This document shows, piece after piece, positions 61,354 to 64,000 of a stretch of DNA of 64,000 nucleotides. Numbering within the stretch: position 1 is the stretch's first letter; each line of letters begins with the position of its first letter. The stretch spans positions 1-64,000 of the forward strand of contig JACDGP010000009.1 in NCBI GenBank assembly GCA_013821605.1, written 5' to 3'. The stretch is from Herpetosiphonaceae bacterium. GTDB taxonomy: Bacteria; Chloroflexota; Chloroflexia; Chloroflexales; Kallotenuaceae. A program made the position numbers and the translations under genes. The notes under the pieces are model-generated. The model was not told where the DNA came from. It searched no databases and worked only from the letters and a program-made list of their open reading frames with translations.

Positions 61354-62150
61354 GCGAGTGGGACGAACTCACCACTTGGCTTCACTCTCGGCCCGGCCAC
61401 TACGGCGTCCAGGTCTGCACGCCTAGCGGGGAAGTGTTGTACAGCTACCATGCCGACGGCGTCCAGCCCGCCGCTAGTCTCATCAAAGTTCCAATCGCTC
61501 TCACCCTCGATCATTATGCCCGCTTAGGGGCGCTGCACATGACCGAAACCGTCGAGTTGACCGAGACGGCGCGTACTGCTGGCGACGGCACGGTCGATAC
61601 TGCAGCCGCCGGTACGCGCTGGAGTTACGCCACGCTGATCGAACACATGCTCCGCGAGTCCGATAACACAGCGTCGAATCTGCTCCTTACGCTGCTAGAA
61701 CAGCGCGGCCTGGGGATGGCAGCGGTCAACGCGCTTATGCAGGAGTTGGGAGCATTCAATACAAGGCTGCAACGCCGCTTTATGGACTTTGCAGCCGCTC
61801 AAGCCGGTCATGATAATCTAACGACCCCCGCAGATATGGCCCACCTGTTTGTGCATCTCGCTGTCAGCGTACAACCCACGACCCACGCCTTGCTCGAACC
61901 GTTATATCATACCGTCGTTCAAGAAAAGATCGTTGCTGGAGTGCCATATGGCACCCGGGTTGCTCACAAAACCGGCGATCTACCGGGCGTTGAGCACGAT
62001 GTTGGGCTGGTGCACGCTCCCAACGGTTCGTATATCATCGCACTGCTGGGGAATGTGATACCCGATCCCGCGACAGGACAGCATTCCCTTGCCCAGGCCT
62101 CCCATATCATCTACACAGTGCTGAACACAGGAGATCATCATGGAGCTTAA
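61350..62150 (+). CDS. Cytoplasmic serine hydrolase of class A beta-lactamase fold
   Basis: 266 aa; ATGA overlap with the Nudix gene. SxxK is S43-LIK46 (in PAASLIKVPIA), SDN is 104-106, and KTG is in AHKTGDLPG near 208. The region that in TEM carries ExxLN (Glu166) reads FMDFAAAQAG, without Glu, so the deacylation base of real class A beta-lactamases is missing. There is also no signal peptide. It may be a cytoplasmic peptidase, esterase or amidase of this fold rather than a resistance enzyme. Confidence 0.85.
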   Translation: MSEWDELTTWLHSRPGHYGVQVCTPSGEVLYSYHADGVQPAASLIKVPIALTLDHYARLGALHMTETVELTETARTAGDGTVDTAAAGTRWSYATLIEHMLRESDNTASNLLLTLLEQRGLGMAAVNALMQELGAFNTRLQRRFMDFAAAQAGHDNLTTPADMAHLFVHLAVSVQPTTHALLEPLYHTVVQEKIVAGVPYGTRVAHKTGDLPGVEHDVGLVHAPNGSYIIALLGNVIPDPATGQHSLAQASHIIYTVLNTGDHHGA

Positions 62151-62943
62151 AGTTGCAGTCGCACAGATCGACATTGCGCTCGGCGATGCTGAGGCTAATC
62201 TGCGGACCGTGCAAAACAGTGCAGCCGAAGCTGCGGCAAGTGGCGCACAGCTGCTGGTCTTGCCCGAGCTCTGGGGCAGCGGTTATGACCTAGGCCATGC
62301 CAACCATCTTGCTGACGAAATCAATACCGGCTTGTTCGGCAGCATGACCGCCCTGGCCCGCCATCACCGCCTGGCAATTTGTGGTTCGTTGCTCGAATGG
62401 AATCCCGAAACCGAGCAGGCCTATAACACCGCCTATTGGTACGACGCCGAGGGGGCCTTACGCGGCACCTACCGCAAGGTGCACCGCTTCGGGCTTATGC
62501 AAGAGGATCGCTTTCTGGGAGCCGGCGACAGCACGCCCTTGCTCAACCTGCCCTGGGGACCCACGGCACTGGCGATTTGCTATGACCTGCGATTTCCCGA
62601 ACTCTTCCGGCGCTATACACTGGATGGCGCACTCCTCGTTGTGATCCCCGCCGAATGGCCGGTCCAGCGCATCGCCCACTGGCGTACGCTGCTCCAGGCA
62701 CGGGCCATCGAAAACCAAATCTTCGTAGTTGCTTGCAATCGTGTCGGTAAAGATGCGGCGAATCAGTTTGGCGGCTGCTCGGCCATCATTGACCCGTGGG
62801 GGGCCGTTCTTGCTGAAGCCCACGACCACCCGGCGCTCCTGACGGCGACCCTCGATTTCAGTGTCGTTGAAGAGGTACGCAGTCGCATCCCCGCTCTGAT
62901 GGACCGCCGCCCCGAGATCTACAAGCTAGGCGATGAGCAATAA
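62140..62943 (+). CDS. Carbon-nitrogen hydrolase (nitrilase/omega-amidase type)
   Basis: 267 aa; overlaps the previous gene by 11 bp. The catalytic triad is E43 (LPELWG), K113 (YRKVHRFG) and C147 (ICYDLRFPE). The short loops resemble NIT2/YafV omega-amidases, which deaminate alpha-ketoglutaramate and similar repair products. The operon with a Nudix enzyme fits damage clean-up of metabolites, but this is inference. Confidence 0.92.
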   Translation: MELKVAVAQIDIALGDAEANLRTVQNSAAEAAASGAQLLVLPELWGSGYDLGHANHLADEINTGLFGSMTALARHHRLAICGSLLEWNPETEQAYNTAYWYDAEGALRGTYRKVHRFGLMQEDRFLGAGDSTPLLNLPWGPTALAICYDLRFPELFRRYTLDGALLVVIPAEWPVQRIAHWRTLLQARAIENQIFVVACNRVGKDAANQFGGCSAIIDPWGAVLAEAHDHPALLTATLDFSVVEEVRSRIPALMDRRPEIYKLGDEQ

Positions 62944-63006
62944 CCGGCCTTAACTGTTATCATTCACCCTTACAAAATTGTAACGATAAAGATTAGAACG
63001 AACGAT

Positions 63007-64000
63007 ATGGCGAATGTTCTTGTAGCAATGAGTGGTGGCGTTGACAGCTCCTTGACGGCTGCACTGCTCCATGAGGCCGGTCATCAGGTGACGGGCGTGA
63101 CGCTGCACCTGTGGGAAGGTGATGATGAGCGGCTGATGGAGTCGCAGTGCTGCTCGTTAGAGATGACTGACGGTGCCCGGCAGGTCTGTAACCAGATCGG
63201 CATTCCATATTATGTGTGGAACTACCAGCGTGAGTTCCGTAAGCATGTGATCAACTACTTCATTAACGAGTATGTGCAGGGCGCGACGCCTAATCCATGT
63301 CTAGCCTGTAACCGTGACTTGAAGTTTCGCTATATGCTCGAGCGTGCACAACTGCTCGGCTTCGACTACTTGGCAACCGGCCATTATGTACGTGTTGAGC
63401 AGGAAACAGTGGATGGCGAGTGGAGTGAGATTACGCCCCAGTCACTCCATCTCCCGCGTGATCTCCAGATGGCCTTCCGTATGCGGCGGTCGGTAGAGTT
63501 GCGCAAGGACCAGAGCTATGTGTTGTATATGCTCCAGCAGGACGAACTGGCGCGCTTGATCTTCCCGCTGGGGGGCCTGTCCAAGGCCGAGGTGCGTGCT
63601 ATGGCCGCTGAGCGAGGTTTGGCGACGGCGCACAAGCCCGAAAGCATGGATATTTGTTTTATTCCAGACAATGATTACCGCCGCTTCATCAGCGAGGAAG
63701 CTCCGCAGTCGTTGCAGCCGGGACCAATTGTTGACCGGCAGGGCGCGGTGCTGGGTCAGCACAACGGGCTCCCGCTGTATACGATTGGACAGCGGCGTGG
63801 CCTGGGAGTTACGAGCAGCATGCCGCTGTTCGTGATCGAGCTTGATACGGTCCGTAATCTGCTGATCGTGGGTACGCAGGATGAACTGCAACGTGCGACC
63901 TTGATCGCCGACAATTTCTCATTTGTGAGCGGCGCATGGCCGGTTGTGCCTTTTACGGCGCTGGCGCAGATCCGAGCGCACGCAACTGCGGTGCCAGCAC
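63007..64000 (+). CDS. mnmA: tRNA-specific 2-thiouridylase MnmA, 5' part (runs off the window)
   Basis: 331 codons to the window edge. PP-loop SGGVDSS at 9-15, the conserved NPCLACNRDLKF with the first catalytic Cys, KDQSYVLYML, SMDICFIP with the second Cys, and TIGQRRGLG. The enzyme adds sulfur to the wobble uridine of tRNA. Only the C-terminal beta-barrel end is missing. It lacks a strong RBS. It starts 64 bp after the amidase. Confidence 0.96.
   Translation, partial: MANVLVAMSGGVDSSLTAALLHEAGHQVTGVTLHLWEGDDERLMESQCCSLEMTDGARQVCNQIGIPYYVWNYQREFRKHVINYFINEYVQGATPNPCLACNRDLKFRYMLERAQLLGFDYLATGHYVRVEQETVDGEWSEITPQSLHLPRDLQMAFRMRRSVELRKDQSYVLYMLQQDELARLIFPLGGLSKAEVRAMAAERGLATAHKPESMDICFIPDNDYRRFISEEAPQSLQPGPIVDRQGAVLGQHNGLPLYTIGQRRGLGVTSSMPLFVIELDTVRNLLIVGTQDELQRATLIADNFSFVSGAWPVVPFTALAQIRAHATAVPA

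Overview
The window reads as one contiguous stretch of a moderately GC-rich bacterial chromosome. Gene content and protein character point to the phylum Chloroflexota, probably class Chloroflexia. The main clues are a cytochrome b/Rieske/diheme c cluster, a SUF operon with its own regulator, glycine-rich YflT/DUF2382 stress proteins, a Pro/Thr-rich membrane protein with a conserved Cys N-terminus, and a bacterial deoxyhypusine-synthase-like protein. The placement is inference; no rRNA gene is present to settle it.

Layout. 1-9.0 kb: housekeeping and unknown genes (end of a sigma-factor-like gene, a GT2 glycosyltransferase, oligoendopeptidase F, a GT-C membrane glycosyltransferase, a deoxyhypusine-synthase-like enzyme, a Cys-motif membrane protein, a metallophosphoesterase, a Uma2 protein). 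9.06-15.3 kb: one Fe-S assembly operon, sufR-sufC-sufD-sufU1-sufB-Rieske ferredoxin-sufU2-MoaD-like-sufT, preceded by a perfect 11-bp palindrome over the promoter and closed by a strong terminator. No cysteine desulfurase is present. 15.3-16.8 kb: uvsE with an overlapping unknown gene. 17.0-21.3 kb: three modular stress proteins. 21.3-28.5 kb (minus strand): rho-proC, then an McrB-like ATPase, lysA and a methyltransferase, and an unknown gene. 28.7-31.6 kb: a membrane protein and gyrB.

31.6-43.9 kb is an accessory region. The last 117 bp of gyrB recur twice downstream, at 33.2 and 34.0 kb, each time after a small gene cargo. This is the pattern expected from repeated insertion at the gyrB 3' end. 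Beyond the third copy lies a tightly coupled operon: Z1-domain ATPase, PD-(D/E)XK nuclease, GHKL (MORC-like) ATPase, an unknown protein and a DUF6339-like protein, facing a DNA cytosine methyltransferase. This resembles the MORC/MutL-type restriction-modification systems predicted by Iyer, Abhiman and Aravind, here without a visible Vsr nuclease. It is the best candidate for a poorly described system in the window.

43.9-53.2 kb: a secreted phosphodiesterase, thrH, a DHA2-type efflux transporter cut by an in-frame TAG, and a sugar ABC locus (lipoprotein, two permeases fused into one chain, glucarate-dehydratase-like enzyme). 53.2-56.5 kb: a thiamine ABC locus under a TPP riboswitch. 56.5-60.6 kb: a respiratory Rieske/cytochrome b/diheme cytochrome c/4-TM protein operon. 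60.9-64.0 kb: a Nudix hydrolase, a serine hydrolase of beta-lactamase fold and a nitrilase-family amidase in a coupled operon, then the start of mnmA. Several genes (sufR, the 28.7-kb membrane protein, the Nudix gene) have a -10 box so close to the start codon that leaderless mRNAs are likely.
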